A stretch of 64,000 nucleotides of DNA from UBA1563 sp041667115 (GTDB lineage Bacteria > Bacteroidota > Ignavibacteria > Ignavibacteriales > Ignavibacteriaceae). The stretch lies in NCBI GenBank assembly GCA_041667115.1, contig JBAYFO010000014.1:1-64000 (forward strand). Reading direction: 5' to 3'. The position numbers were made by a program, and so were the translations under genes. Within the stretch, counting starts at the first letter, position 1. Every line of letters begins with the position of its first letter. A model generated the notes under the pieces. That model searched no databases. It saw only the letters and a list, made by a program, of their open reading frames with translations, and was not told where the DNA came from. Shown here piece by piece: positions 9,077 to 18,375 of the stretch.

Positions 9077-10570
9077 TTAAATAGATAGAACCGTTTTGTA
9101 TAATTCAATATATTTTTTAGCGGAAGATTTCCAGCTGAAATCGGATTTCATTCCGTTTTTAATAATCTTCGCCCATAATTTTTGTTCCTGGAAAAGTTTG
9201 ACCGCTCTTTTTACTTCTTTTAGTAAAGCGGCGGATTCATATTTCTGGAAAACAAATCCATTTCCTTCACCGGTTTTTTCGTCAAATGCAAAAACAGTAT
9301 CGCCCAAACCACCGGTTTCCCGAACAATTGGAATTGTTCCGTAAACCAGGCTGTACATTTGGTTCAATCCACAAGGCTCAAACTGCGACGGCATAAGAAG
9401 CATGTCGGAACCAGCTTCAATTAGGTGGGCTAAATCATCATTGAAACCAAGATATGACGCGAATTTATCGGAATGTTTTTTAGTAAGTTTTTCAAAAATA
9501 GTATTAAATTTTTTATCTCCTGTTCCGAGCAGTACTATTTGAACTTTCATTTTCATTAATTCTTCAAATGCTTCAACAATTAAGTCAATCCCTTTAAAAT
9601 CATACAATCTAGAAATTATTCCGATCACCGGAATAGTCTCATCAAAATGAAGTCCGAATCGTTCAACTAAGATTTTTTTATTATCAAGTTTCTTTGCAAT
9701 AGTTTCTAGAGAAAATTTATGCGGAATAAATTTATCGGTTTGAGGATTCCAGACCGAAGTGTCAATTCCGTTTATAATTCCGGTAAGAGTATTTTTTCTT
9801 TTTGCCAAACAAGGTTGTAGGTCCATTCCCACTTCTTTTTTAGCGACAATTTCTTTTGCGTATCCTTCACTGACCGTAGTAAGATAATCAGCATAAAGAA
9901 TGCCGTTTTTCAAGAAATTAAACTTTCCATTTAGAAAAGAATGTTTGTCATTCGCCAGGGTTTTCGGCAATTCGGTTTTTTCAAAAGTTGATTCGGGAAA
10001 GATTCCCTGGTAGGATAAGTTATGGATCGTAAAGATATTTTTAATCGCGTCAAACGGACTTTCGTTAGCGAACATATTTTTATGATAAGCCGGAACTAAT
10101 CCGCACTGCCAATCATTACTGTGAATAATATCCGGAACCCAGCCCAATAATTTTATCAACTGAAATACTGATTTCGCTAATAAAATGAAGCGTTCATCGT
10201 TATCTTTATAATCTAAACCCGACATTGGGTCGGTGTAAAGACTTTTTCTGCTTCCAAAATATTCCTGATTATCTAAAAAATAGATTTGCACACGAACGCG
10301 CTGCGATGGTAAAAATGAAGAGCGGAGTGAAAATATTACATCTTTCTCTCCAATTTTAACGGAAATATCTTTTAACCGTACAACTTCGTGGATTTTGTAC
10401 TTTCTGCTGTCGATAGCGCCATATTTGGGGACTAATATTCTTACTTCATGCCCTAATTCGGTCAGCATTTGCGGAAGAGCTGCCGAAACATCAGCTAACC
10501 CACCGGTTTTCATGAAAGGAAAAAGTTCTGAAGTTACGAAAAGAATTTTCAATCTTTTTGAAGATGTCAT
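9077..10570 (-). CDS. glgA: Glycogen synthase (ADP-glucose type, GT5)
   Basis: At 497 aa it matches bacterial GlgA. The N-terminal nucleotide-sugar site KTGGLADV (Lys21) is present, followed by the HNLSYQG region and the C-terminal GT-B half with PSQFEPCGLNQMYS and GGLGDTV. The enzyme extends alpha-1,4-glucan chains for glycogen storage. An AGGA lies just before the ATG, and a TAnnTTTG element (10594-10601) lies 24 bp upstream. It is the first gene of a minus-strand run with the HAD phosphatase, lipoprotein, outer-membrane protein and glyA. Confidence 0.95.
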   Translation of the reverse strand: MTSSKRLKILFVTSELFPFMKTGGLADVSAALPQMLTELGHEVRILVPKYGAIDSRKYKIHEVVRLKDISVKIGEKDVIFSLRSSFLPSQRVRVQIYFLDNQEYFGSRKSLYTDPMSGLDYKDNDERFILLAKSVFQLIKLLGWVPDIIHSNDWQCGLVPAYHKNMFANESPFDAIKNIFTIHNLSYQGIFPESTFEKTELPKTLANDKHSFLNGKFNFLKNGILYADYLTTVSEGYAKEIVAKKEVGMDLQPCLAKRKNTLTGIINGIDTSVWNPQTDKFIPHKFSLETIAKKLDNKKILVERFGLHFDETIPVIGIISRLYDFKGIDLIVEAFEELMKMKVQIVLLGTGDKKFNTIFEKLTKKHSDKFASYLGFNDDLAHLIEAGSDMLLMPSQFEPCGLNQMYSLVYGTIPIVRETGGLGDTVFAFDEKTGEGNGFVFQKYESAALLKEVKRAVKLFQEQKLWAKIIKNGMKSDFSWKSSAKKYIELYKTVLSI

Positions 10571-10593
10571 TGGATCCTGCGTTTTATGTAGTG

Positions 10594-10601
10594 CAAAAAT
10601 A
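10594..10601 (-). promoter_or_regulatory. TAnnTTTG -7 element upstream of glgA
   Basis: The minus strand reads TATTTTTG, 24 bp before the glgA ATG, in the short gap shared with the divergent SPOR gene. The matching -33 TTG/TTTG is weak (only TTT about 22 bp upstream). The call rests on the -7 match and position. The remainder of the 278-bp gap (10571-10848) holds a fragment of the ATCATTCATCCATTC repeat near 10701-10717 and nothing else I recognise. Confidence 0.4.
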
Positions 10602-10848
10602 ACAAATTATCACATTTTTTCCTAAACAGATGTATTTGCACCATATGAAGTTGAATCCAATTAACCTATCGCCACCTGATCAAAAATTTTGAAGTGAATT
10701 ATCATTCATCCATTCTGCCAGCCGCCCATTCATTTATTCGGTCAGACAACTCGCAATCTGCGGACTGTTTAATTTCTAACCATCTAATTAAAAAAGATTA
10801 TCTTCCGAAGAAATATTTTTATATTTCTTTACCTTTTTAAGAAAGTTT

Positions 10849-11382
10849 ATGAGAAAATTTACTTTAATAATTTTTTATCTAACAGCAGCTTTATTAATTG
10901 CTTCGTGCGGTTCATCGATTGATTCGACTGATAACCGTTACAAGCATACTACTGATGAAGAAAAAATTGTCACAAAAGAAAGACCGGTTTCAACTTTAAT
11001 TGAAGATTTCGATTTTACTCCTTACCTCATGACAATCGAAAAATCGAAGGCAGTAGGTTTTACATCTACTCAACCTCAAGATAGTTTATGGCGGAATTAT
11101 CCTAAAATAGATAATTCGAAAAAAGTAACAGTAAGGCAACCGGGATTCCGCGTTCAAGTTTTAGCAACCGATGATCTGATGGAAGCGCAACAAATGCGTT
11201 CGGATGTTTATTTCAAAACGAATAAGAATGACATCTATATTTCTTTTCAACCTCCTCTCTACAAAGTTAAAGTCGGGGATTATGAAACCCATTCCGGCGC
11301 AAATAACCTTGCGTTTAAATTAAACCAACTCGGATTTTCTCCCACGCAGGTTGTTGCTGATACCGTTAATCTCCAAAAATAA
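10849..11382 (+). CDS. SPOR-domain lipoprotein
   Basis: A 177-aa secreted protein. The signal sequence ends at LLIASCGSS, a lipobox with Cys20, so it is probably lipid-anchored. Residues ~97-172 (PGFRVQVLATDDLMEAQQMR to FKLNQLGFSP) form a SPOR domain, which binds denuded peptidoglycan glycan strands. The linker between is unremarkable. It sits divergently from glgA and only 2 bp upstream of hutI, so the two are likely cotranscribed although no functional link is obvious. Confidence 0.82.
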   Translation: MRKFTLIIFYLTAALLIASCGSSIDSTDNRYKHTTDEEKIVTKERPVSTLIEDFDFTPYLMTIEKSKAVGFTSTQPQDSLWRNYPKIDNSKKVTVRQPGFRVQVLATDDLMEAQQMRSDVYFKTNKNDIYISFQPPLYKVKVGDYETHSGANNLAFKLNQLGFSPTQVVADTVNLQK

Positions 11383-11384
11383 AA

Positions 11385-12635
11385 ATGAAAACTCTCCTCA
11401 AACATCCCGCTCAGATTGTTACTGTTACAACTAATAGGAAAAATTATAAACGCGGGAAAGAGTTAAATGAAATTTCTGTTCTCGAAAATCATTCGGTAAT
11501 TTTTGAAAATGATACGATAAAAGATTTGATTCCGAATGCTTCAATTACAAATGAATCAGATTATAAAATTATTGATGTAAAAGACAAAGTTGTTCTCCCC
11601 GGTTTGGTTGAATGCCACACGCACACGGCATTCGCCGGATCGCGGGCAAAAGAATTTCGTTTAAAACTTGCTGGAAAATCTTACGAAGAAATTGCAAATC
11701 TCGGCGGTGGAATAAATACAACCGTTACCGCCGTTCGCAATTCGTCTTTTAATGAATTAGTGCAACTCATTTCTCCACACATCAATTATTTTATCACGCA
11801 AGGAATTACTTCGCTTGAAATAAAGAGCGGTTACGGTCTCGATTTTGAAAATGAAATTAAACTGCTTCGTGTTATTCACCATCTACAAAAAATATTTCCG
11901 ATCACAATCGTTCCAACTTTTCTCGGTGCGCACACTTTCCCAAATGAAATGAAAGGCAAACGCGAGTTATACGTAAATGAAATAATTCAGAAAATGCTTC
12001 CATTCATTGCGGAAAATTCTTTGGCAAAATTTTGTGATGGATTTTGTGAGACAACCGCATTTTCAGCTGATGAAATTGATTTGATTTTTTCCCACGCAAA
12101 ATCTCTCGGATTAGATTTGAAATTGCATACGGAACAGTTTAATTCTATCGGCGGACTTGATGTTGCATTAAAACATAATGCCGTCAGCATTGACCATCTT
12201 GAAGTTATTAAAGAAGAAGATATTTCCAAAGTTGCACAGTCAGATATGGTTGCAGTTTTATTGCCTGGCGTTTCTTTCTTTTTAAATTACGATTATGCCC
12301 CGGCAAGAGAATTAATTGATGCGGACGCAATTGTTGCACTTTCAACAGATTATAATCCCGGTTCCTCAAACATTGCTCAATTAAATTTTGTTATGAGTCT
12401 TGCGGCAATCAAAATGAAAATGTCAATTGAAGAAACCATTTCCGCCGTAACTATCAACGCAGCAAAGGCTCTTAAGATGAGTGATGAAGTCGGAAGTTTA
12501 GAAATCGGGAAGAAAGCGGACCTTGCGATTTTCAATACCAACGATTACGCAGATATTGTTTATAATGTTGGAAATAATTTAAATGAACTGACAATAAAAA
12601 ATGGTGATGTGATTTATAAAAACAAGTTTGGATGA
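11385..12635 (+). CDS. hutI: Imidazolonepropionase
   Basis: HutI opens the imidazolone ring to formiminoglutamate, step three of histidine degradation. The amidohydrolase metal motif is VECHTHTAFAGSR (His78, His80). Further matches are IKSGYGLD, the central LHTEQFNSIGG, and the late STDYNPGSSN metal/catalytic stretch. At 416 aa it has normal length. It is followed by ftcD and fchA, which process the product; hutH and hutU are not in the window. Confidence 0.96.
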   Translation: MKTLLKHPAQIVTVTTNRKNYKRGKELNEISVLENHSVIFENDTIKDLIPNASITNESDYKIIDVKDKVVLPGLVECHTHTAFAGSRAKEFRLKLAGKSYEEIANLGGGINTTVTAVRNSSFNELVQLISPHINYFITQGITSLEIKSGYGLDFENEIKLLRVIHHLQKIFPITIVPTFLGAHTFPNEMKGKRELYVNEIIQKMLPFIAENSLAKFCDGFCETTAFSADEIDLIFSHAKSLGLDLKLHTEQFNSIGGLDVALKHNAVSIDHLEVIKEEDISKVAQSDMVAVLLPGVSFFLNYDYAPARELIDADAIVALSTDYNPGSSNIAQLNFVMSLAAIKMKMSIEETISAVTINAAKALKMSDEVGSLEIGKKADLAIFNTNDYADIVYNVGNNLNELTIKNGDVIYKNKFG

Positions 12636-12707
12636 ATGGATGAATGATTGATTGAATGAATTAAATCTTTTTTGTTTTTCATTCAACCTACAATCATTCA
12701 TCCATTC
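12631..12707. repeat. Long imperfect inverted repeat after hutI (GAATGATTGA family)
   Basis: The left arm (12631-12660) is built of GATGAATGGATGAATGATTG-type units and the right arm (12679-12707) is its near-complement, with a T-rich loop between. It overlaps the hutI stop and may terminate transcription. The same word family recurs at 31501-31549 and as a fragment at 10701-10717, so it is also an intergenic repeat. Confidence 0.6.
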
Positions 12708-12794
12708 TTTGATATGAAAATCTAACTCAAATTATTGTCGTCGTTTAATCATATGATAAATAAGTTTTAAAGAAAGTTAATCCGGAATCCTCTT

Positions 12795-13811
12795 ATGAAA
12801 ATTATTGAATGCGTTCCAAATTTTAGCGAAGGTGCAAATACCGAAACATTTGAGGCAATTAAAAATGCTTTAACTCCGATCGAAAACGTAAAACTGCTCA
12901 GCCTTGAGCCGGACAAAGATTACAACCGCGTTGTCGTTACATTAATCGGCAATGAAGATGGAATTGTAAACGGCGCGGTTGCAGTTTCAAAAGCGGCGGC
13001 AAAATATATTGATATGCGAAATCACAAAGGCGAACATCCGCGGCTTGGCGCTATTGATGTCGTTCCTTTTATTCCCGTAAAAAATGTTTCAATGGAAGAA
13101 TGTGTAACTCTATCGGAAAAGTATGGCGAAATTATTTCAAAAGAATTGAATGTTCCAGTTTACTTATATGAAGACGCCGCCCGCAAAGCAGAAAGAAAAA
13201 ATCTTTCCGATATTCGCAAAGGCGAATACGAAGGACTGGAAGAAAAATTAAAAAATCCGGAATGGTTTCCCGATTTCGGAACGAATGAATTTAATTCGCA
13301 GCTTGGCGCAATTGTAACCGGCGCAAGATTTTTTCTTATCGCTTATAACGTAAACATAAAATCAACCGATGTAAAATTTGTAAAAGAGATTGCGGAAATT
13401 TTGCGCGAGTCCGGCAGACCAAAACGCAATGCCGACGGAACCGTTATTAAGATTGACGGAAAAACAATTAAAGAACCGGGGCGCTTAAAATGTTTCAAAG
13501 GGATGGGCGTAAGTCTGGAGAAATATAATCTCACTCAAGTTTCTATAAATTTAACAAACTACAACGTTACGCCGATGCACCTTGCGTTTGAGGAAGTAAA
13601 GAAAGAAGCAAATCGTTTGGGCGTTGAAGTTACCGGAAGCGAAATAGTTGGTTTGGTTCCGCTTGAAGCTCTTCTGCAAGCCGGTATATTTTATTCGGAA
13701 GGAAAATCTTTAAGTGAAGAAGAATTTGTAAATCTTGCAACAGATAAATTAGGATTGAGTAGCTTAAACGATTTTCACCCGAAAGAGAAAATAATTGATT
13801 ATATGATTTGA
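12795..13811 (+). CDS. ftcD: Glutamate formimidoyltransferase
   Basis: A 338-aa protein that moves the formimino group from formiminoglutamate to tetrahydrofolate. The family start MKIIECVPNFSEG is intact, followed by RNHKGEHPRLGAIDVVPFIP and YLYEDAA, which form the active-site and folate-contact regions, and the C-terminal GSEIVGLVPLEAL. It is the stand-alone transferase half; the cyclodeaminase half is the separate gene fchA 175 bp downstream. Together with hutI this is a formimino-folate branch of histidine catabolism. Confidence 0.94.
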   Translation: MKIIECVPNFSEGANTETFEAIKNALTPIENVKLLSLEPDKDYNRVVVTLIGNEDGIVNGAVAVSKAAAKYIDMRNHKGEHPRLGAIDVVPFIPVKNVSMEECVTLSEKYGEIISKELNVPVYLYEDAARKAERKNLSDIRKGEYEGLEEKLKNPEWFPDFGTNEFNSQLGAIVTGARFFLIAYNVNIKSTDVKFVKEIAEILRESGRPKRNADGTVIKIDGKTIKEPGRLKCFKGMGVSLEKYNLTQVSINLTNYNVTPMHLAFEEVKKEANRLGVEVTGSEIVGLVPLEALLQAGIFYSEGKSLSEEEFVNLATDKLGLSSLNDFHPKEKIIDYMI

Positions 13812-13870
13812 GAGATGGTCATTAGTCAATCGTCAGTAGTTAAGAACATTTCGATGATCTTGTTAATGTT

Positions 13871-13921
13871 TGATAGCCCTGAAAGGGCGAAATACTTTAG
13901 CATAGGGCGTAACCCTATGAA
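13871..13921. repeat. REP-like double palindrome between ftcD and fchA
   Basis: Two adjacent small hairpins: GCCCTGAAAGGGC, and CATAGGGCGTAACCCTATG a short distance on. Such paired palindromes are common intergenic elements in Bacteroidota/Chlorobiota-group genomes. A related form (CTCCGTAGGAG and ACCCCGTAGGGGT hairpins) lies in the spacer at about 19600-19655. No transposase is nearby. Confidence 0.55.
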
Positions 13922-13985
13922 ATAAATGAAGCGCAATAATTTATGGACATACAGATAAACAATACAAAAATTTTAAGGAGATAAA

Positions 13986-14618
13986 ATGGAATTATCAAAA
14001 ACATTAGAAAATTATTTAGAAGAACTCTCTTCAAACTCCCCTACTCCCGGTGGTGGAAATGTTTCGGCGTTGTGCGGAGTGCTTGCCTCATCGCTCGGAA
14101 TAATGGTCTGCAATTTAACTATCGGTAAGAAGAAATATGCAGACGTTGAAAACGAACTCACCGTCATAAAAAACAAACTTGGTTTGTTCAAACAGAATTT
14201 CCGACAACTCGCCAAAAAAGATAATGAAGCGTTCGATAAAGTAATGCTTGCTTTTAAAATGCCGAAGGAAACTGAAGAACAAAAAACAGAGCGCGCAAAA
14301 GCAATTGAATCTGCAACGATTGAAGCTGCGCTCATTCCCGCAGAAGTTGTATCTGCCGGGAAAGAAATACTTCCTTTGTTGGAAACTATTGTTGCAAAAG
14401 GAAATCAAAATTCATTATCCGATGCCGGTGTTGCAGTTTCGCTCACCAAAACTGCGGTTGAAGGAGCTTTTTTAAACATCGCGATAAATTGTTCGTCGCT
14501 TTCAAACCAAACCATTGCGAATGAAATTCTCATCCGTGAAGAAATGAAATACACTGAAGTGAAAGAGAGAGCTGAATTCATAATTTCTTCAGTTATCAAA
14601 AAGATGAGAACGGTTTAA
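13986..14618 (+). CDS. fchA: Formimidoyltetrahydrofolate cyclodeaminase (FTCD_C family)
   Basis: A 210-aa all-helical protein of the FTCD_C family. The N-terminal SPTPGGGNVSALCGVLASSL is the signature of the family, and the later helices are rich in Ala/Glu as expected. It converts 5-formimino-THF to methenyl-THF with release of ammonia. A good AAGGAG lies 6 bp before the ATG. In animals this domain is fused to FtcD; here the two are separate neighbouring genes. Confidence 0.9.
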   Translation: MELSKTLENYLEELSSNSPTPGGGNVSALCGVLASSLGIMVCNLTIGKKKYADVENELTVIKNKLGLFKQNFRQLAKKDNEAFDKVMLAFKMPKETEEQKTERAKAIESATIEAALIPAEVVSAGKEILPLLETIVAKGNQNSLSDAGVAVSLTKTAVEGAFLNIAINCSSLSNQTIANEILIREEMKYTEVKERAEFIISSVIKKMRTV

Positions 14619-14641
14619 TTAATAAATCCAAAATAGAAACC

Positions 14642-14676
14642 GCAGAGGCGCAAAGAAAATCCTTAGCGCCTTTGCA
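14642..14676. repeat. Palindromic GCAGAGGCGC / GCGCCTTTGC repeat
   Basis: An imperfect hairpin (left arm GCAGAGGCGC, right arm GCGCCTTTGC) between fchA and the muramidase gene. It may act as the fchA terminator. Similar CTTTGTG-type palindromes occur at 28609-28693. Confidence 0.5.
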
Positions 14677-14712
14677 GTGAAAAAATAATTAGTTAATCAC
14701 AAGCGTGCTGCC

Positions 14713-15975
14713 ATGAAAAAATCTACAATTGTATTTTTCACTTTACTTTTTCTTTTTCCGTCAATAATTCTTTTACCTCAGTCGAAAATAAAACTTGGGA
14801 TTGACATTTTGAAAGAAAGAAATTTTGATGCGCTGAAAGGAAAGCGTGTTGGATTAATTACCAATCCAACCGGTGTAGATCAAAATCTCAAATCCACAAT
14901 CGATATTTTGTTTGAATCGAAAGAATGCAAATTAACCGCGCTTTACGGACCCGAACATGGCGTACGCGGAGATTTTTCCGCCGGAACGGAAATAGATTTT
15001 TATACTGATTCAAAAACTAATCTCCCCGTCTATTCCATTTATGGAAAAACACGAAAACCAACAAAGGAAATGTTAAAAGATATTGACGTGCTTGTTTACG
15101 ACATTCAAGATATCGGTTGCCGTTCTTACACCTTTATCAGCACGCTTGGCTTGGCGATGGAAGCCGCCGCGGAAAACAATATTCCTTTTGTTGTGTTAGA
15201 CCGCCCGAATCCTTTAGGCGGAATTAAAATTGAAGGCAATCTTGTTGAAGATGGTTTTATTTCGTTCGTCAGCCAATATAAAATTCCTTATGTGCATGGA
15301 TTAACGCTTGGCGAATTTGCAAAGATGATTAATGAAGAAGGAATGTTATATAAAGATTCACTTCGGATTGAAAAAATTAAATGTAACCTAACCGTTATTC
15401 CGATGCGGGGATGGAAAAGAAAAATGAATTTTGCCGCAACCGGTTTGCAGTGGGTTCCCTCTTCTCCCCATATTCCTTACAAAGAAACTCCGGAGTATTA
15501 CGTTGCAACCGGAATTTTAGGAGAACTCGGATATATTCACATCGGTATCGGTTATACTATTCCTTTTCAAACGTATGCCGCTGAATGGATTAACGGCGAG
15601 CAGCTTGCTCAAAAAATGAATGCACTAAATTTGAAAGGTGTAGTATTTCGTCCAACAACTTTTAAACCTTACTATGGAAAAGGGAAAGACACAACGGTTC
15701 ACGGCGTACAATTGCACATAACAGATTATGCAAAAGTTAATTTGATGAGTCTGCAGTTTTTATTTTTAGAAGTGCACAACGAAATGTATCCGGAGAAGAA
15801 TCCTTTTACAGGATGCGATACCTCGCGTTTGAAAATGTTCGATAAAGTCTGCGGAACGTCCAAAATCAGAGAATTGTTTACCAAGCGAATGAAGTACGAA
15901 GATGTTCAATCTTATTTGATGAAAGACGTGGACGCTTTTAGGAAACTTTCTAAAAAGTATTATTTATACCGGTAA
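14713..15975 (+). CDS. DUF1343 exo-beta-N-acetylmuramidase, NamZ-like
   Basis: A 420-aa secreted protein with a Sec signal peptide (hydrophobic core to about residue 23). The body matches DUF1343: GLITNPTGVDQ, ALYGPEHGVRGDFSAG, VYDIQDIGCRSYTFISTL, VLDRPNPLGG and WVPSSPHIPYKETP. A member of this family from Tannerella (NamZ) removes terminal N-acetylmuramic acid from peptidoglycan fragments, so cell-wall recycling or scavenging in the periplasm is the likely role. It appears monocistronic. Confidence 0.85.
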   Translation: MKKSTIVFFTLLFLFPSIILLPQSKIKLGIDILKERNFDALKGKRVGLITNPTGVDQNLKSTIDILFESKECKLTALYGPEHGVRGDFSAGTEIDFYTDSKTNLPVYSIYGKTRKPTKEMLKDIDVLVYDIQDIGCRSYTFISTLGLAMEAAAENNIPFVVLDRPNPLGGIKIEGNLVEDGFISFVSQYKIPYVHGLTLGEFAKMINEEGMLYKDSLRIEKIKCNLTVIPMRGWKRKMNFAATGLQWVPSSPHIPYKETPEYYVATGILGELGYIHIGIGYTIPFQTYAAEWINGEQLAQKMNALNLKGVVFRPTTFKPYYGKGKDTTVHGVQLHITDYAKVNLMSLQFLFLEVHNEMYPEKNPFTGCDTSRLKMFDKVCGTSKIRELFTKRMKYEDVQSYLMKDVDAFRKLSKKYYLYR

Positions 15976-16177
15976 TCAATATTGACTCAGCAGGTAATGA
16001 AGAGAAACAAACTTTTTCTTGAAGTGCATAAATAATTTTCATCCACTAAGTAAGAATTTAACCGTGAACAACACAGACCTTATAAATAAATTTTAAACGG
16101 CGTCATCCTAAAATTCCTTGTCAATTTTTCGGTTGTGAACTGCTTCGGATAGAATTAATTTTGCATTAAAAAAAATT

Positions 16178-17218
16178 ATGCTTACAAATTCAATTATGTA
16201 CAAGGCGCTGGTAAACAAAGATGTTTCTTACGAAGGAACGTTCATTGCAGCAATTAGAACAACCGGCATTTTCTGCCGCCCAACGTGCACTGCAAGAAAA
16301 CCGAAAGAAGAAAATGTGGAATTCTTTAGAACTACAAAGGAAGCCATACTTAAAGGTTACAGACCGTGCAAGGTTTGTAATCCCTTAGAAAAACTTGGCG
16401 AGACTCCCGGCTACATTAAAGACATTCTGGAAAAGTTAAACGCGAATCCTTCCATCAAAATGAAAGATTGGGATTTAACACAAAAGAGAATTGAACCAAG
16501 CAAAGTGAGAAGGTGGTTTTTGAAAAATCATGGCATCACTTTTCACGCTTACCAAAGAATGTTTCGTATTAATTCCGCGTTCAAAAAAATACAGAACGGA
16601 GAGCCGGTTACTTCCGTTGCGTTTGATGCTGGATACGAATCGTTAAGTGGTTTCAACGATTCATTTAAATCTATTTTCGGCGTGTCGCCTTCCAATAGCA
16701 AAGACAAACGAATCATAAATATTGCACGACTTGAAACTCCGTTGGGAACAATGTTCGCCGGAGCAGTTGAAGAAGGAATTTGTCTATTAGAATTTACCGA
16801 CCGCAAAATGTTGGAAACAGAGTTGAAGTCATTAGCCAAACTTTTAAACGCAAATATTATTCAAGGCGCTAACCGCCATTTCGATTTCTTGAAACAGCAG
16901 CTTGAAGAATATTTTGAAGGAAAGAGAAAAGAGTTCACCGTTCCTTTGTTTACTGCGGGAACGGAATTTCAGCAATCTGTTTGGAAAGAATTACAAAATA
17001 TTCCTTATGGCTCGACTCGTTCTTATTTGCAACAAGCAACCGCGCTTGGTAAGCCGGCGGCAGTTCGTGCGGTGGCAAACGCAAACGGTATGAACAGAAT
17101 TGCGATCATCATTCCTTGCCACAGAGTAATTGGTGAAGACGGGAGTCCTACCGGTTACGGCGGCGGAATCTGGAGAAAAAAATGGCTGCTTGATCTGGAA
17201 AGAAGTTCCTTCAAATAG
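16178..17218 (+). CDS. ada: Bifunctional Ada: methylphosphotriester regulator / O6-methylguanine-DNA methyltransferase
   Basis: A 346-aa protein with the full Ada layout. An N-terminal zinc domain has Cys33, Cys37, Cys64 and Cys67, the same spacing as E. coli Ada (38/42/69/72), in GIFCRPTCTAR and RPCKVC. An AraC-type helix-turn-helix follows at about 85-175 (VTSVAFDAGYESLSGFNDSFK). The C-terminal methyltransferase has IPCHRVIG with acceptor Cys314. It repairs and senses alkylation damage. The start could also be the inner ATG at codon 7. Confidence 0.95.
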   Translation: MLTNSIMYKALVNKDVSYEGTFIAAIRTTGIFCRPTCTARKPKEENVEFFRTTKEAILKGYRPCKVCNPLEKLGETPGYIKDILEKLNANPSIKMKDWDLTQKRIEPSKVRRWFLKNHGITFHAYQRMFRINSAFKKIQNGEPVTSVAFDAGYESLSGFNDSFKSIFGVSPSNSKDKRIINIARLETPLGTMFAGAVEEGICLLEFTDRKMLETELKSLAKLLNANIIQGANRHFDFLKQQLEEYFEGKRKEFTVPLFTAGTEFQQSVWKELQNIPYGSTRSYLQQATALGKPAAVRAVANANGMNRIAIIIPCHRVIGEDGSPTGYGGGIWRKKWLLDLERSSFK

Positions 17219-17252
17219 ATTAAAATATTCCTTTCCGGCACATTTAGAATGT

Positions 17253-17260
17253 TATCTTTG
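17253..17260 (+). promoter_or_regulatory. TAnnTTTG -7 element before the small unknown gene
   Basis: TATCTTTG lies 57 bp upstream of the ATG at 17318. The upstream -33 partner is only TTTC, so the call rests on the -7 match. Confidence 0.35.
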
Positions 17261-17317
17261 TCACTCAAGTAAACAAACTTTTACTCGATAGTAAACTAAA
17301 ATACTTCGGATTTATTT

Positions 17318-17590
17318 ATGACAGATGATGATAAAATAAAATGGTTTGATAGAAGCGTAAAATTCCAACTCAGCGGATTGATTTTCCTTGAGATGAAATC
17401 CCGGAAGAACGGGGTGGGCGTTTGGATAATTGAAGATACAAAGAATAACAAAGTCTTAAACTCTAATCTCGAGTGGGAAATAGAACCACCTTCATCCAAG
17501 CGGGATGAAGCTTTTCTCATCCGTACAAGATTTGATCTTGAAGCTGCGATCACTATGTACGAGCAATTTAAAATGTTTGGAGAAGGGTAA
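17318..17590 (+). CDS. Small protein of unknown function
   Basis: A 90-aa acidic/basic mixed protein with no signal peptide or membrane segment. I do not recognise a family. It begins MTDDDKIKWFDRSV and has an amphipathic C-terminal helix (EAAITMYEQFKMFGEG). It is the last plus-strand gene before the minus-strand cassette-like region. Coding is supported by the undisturbed frame, an upstream TAnnTTTG element and codon usage like its neighbours. Confidence 0.6.
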   Translation: MTDDDKIKWFDRSVKFQLSGLIFLEMKSRKNGVGVWIIEDTKNNKVLNSNLEWEIEPPSSKRDEAFLIRTRFDLEAAITMYEQFKMFGEG

Positions 17591-17637
17591 TTACATTACT
17601 TCCGAAGCACCCGGAATTTACTAGATTGTTTCTGTTT

Positions 17638-17655
17638 AACAACTGCCGGTTATAC
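17638..17655 (-). repeat. attC-like remnant at the distal edge of the array
   Basis: On the minus strand GTATAAC (17649-17655) is followed directly by CGGCAGTTGTT, the word repeated in every other spacer of this region. The GTATAAC overlaps the stop codon of the methyltransferase gene. No second core site follows, so this looks like a truncated or fused site marking the array end. Confidence 0.45.
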
Positions 17656-18360
17656 TTTCTGTAATAAATAGGAAACTTTATCTCTGGTAGTAAATAGGAT
17701 TGCTTTCATCTTATTCTTCAAACCATTTGACAAGAGTTCCTTTTTCCATGTTGGATAGTATCCAATTCTTTTTGCTTTTATCAGCTTTAATTCATTCAAA
17801 CTAATTATTTTAAACAAATCTTTCTTTGAAAAAGTAAATGGATGACCTTTATCAATTAGAAATCTTTCCATTATGTATCTTATGGTTTTTCCCCAGACAT
17901 GATAAGTATTCTGCTTAAAATAGATTATACCTTTATTTTTTATTACTCTTTTTACTTCTTTCATAACCTCATCGGGATTATCACAATGATCTAACACATT
18001 ATCCATAATTATAAGATCAAACATATTATCCTCAAACGGCACATCTTCCCCCTTTGCCGCAAGATATTTTACTTCTTTATCTCTTTGGTTTACAAACTTG
18101 GGAACCGTTGAATAAAAATTTTCTAACGGATCAATAGCGTATCTATATTTACTTTCTGTTAGATAGGTTAAAATTCCGCCAGCGCCGCTTCCGATTTCTA
18201 AAATAACAATATCCTTCGTTATTTTAAGATACTCTTTCCCAAATTCCAGGAGTTCTTCGGCGAAGTTATTGTAAAATTCAAAATCTACTGAATTACTTCT
18301 TTTATCCCACCATTCTTTTTCATATTCCTGGGCTGCCGCCCATCTTTTATTTACTTTCAT
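17650..18360 (-). CDS. Class I SAM-dependent methyltransferase
   Basis: A 236-aa Rossmann-type methyltransferase of Methyltransf_11 type. Motif I is ILEIGSGAGG, the motif II acid is in AIDP, and DLIIMDNVLDHCDNPDEVMKEV supplies the post-motif region. Substrate unknown. An ATG at 18417 would add 19 residues, but that extension lies inside the attC-like spacer; the ATG at 18360 has AGGGAG 3 bp upstream, so it is chosen. It is the last single-gene unit of the minus-strand array. The C-terminal part (about residues 150-236) is basic and not recognised. Confidence 0.82.
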   Translation of the reverse strand: MKVNKRWAAAQEYEKEWWDKRSNSVDFEFYNNFAEELLEFGKEYLKITKDIVILEIGSGAGGILTYLTESKYRYAIDPLENFYSTVPKFVNQRDKEVKYLAAKGEDVPFEDNMFDLIIMDNVLDHCDNPDEVMKEVKRVIKNKGIIYFKQNTYHVWGKTIRYIMERFLIDKGHPFTFSKKDLFKIISLNELKLIKAKRIGYYPTWKKELLSNGLKNKMKAILFTTRDKVSYLLQKV

Positions 18361-18375
18361 AAACTCCCTTTTTAA

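Noticed and set aside
17318..17590. The small plus-strand gene as a cassette of the array
   Set aside because: It is on the opposite strand and has no attC-like sequence after its stop other than the array-edge remnant.
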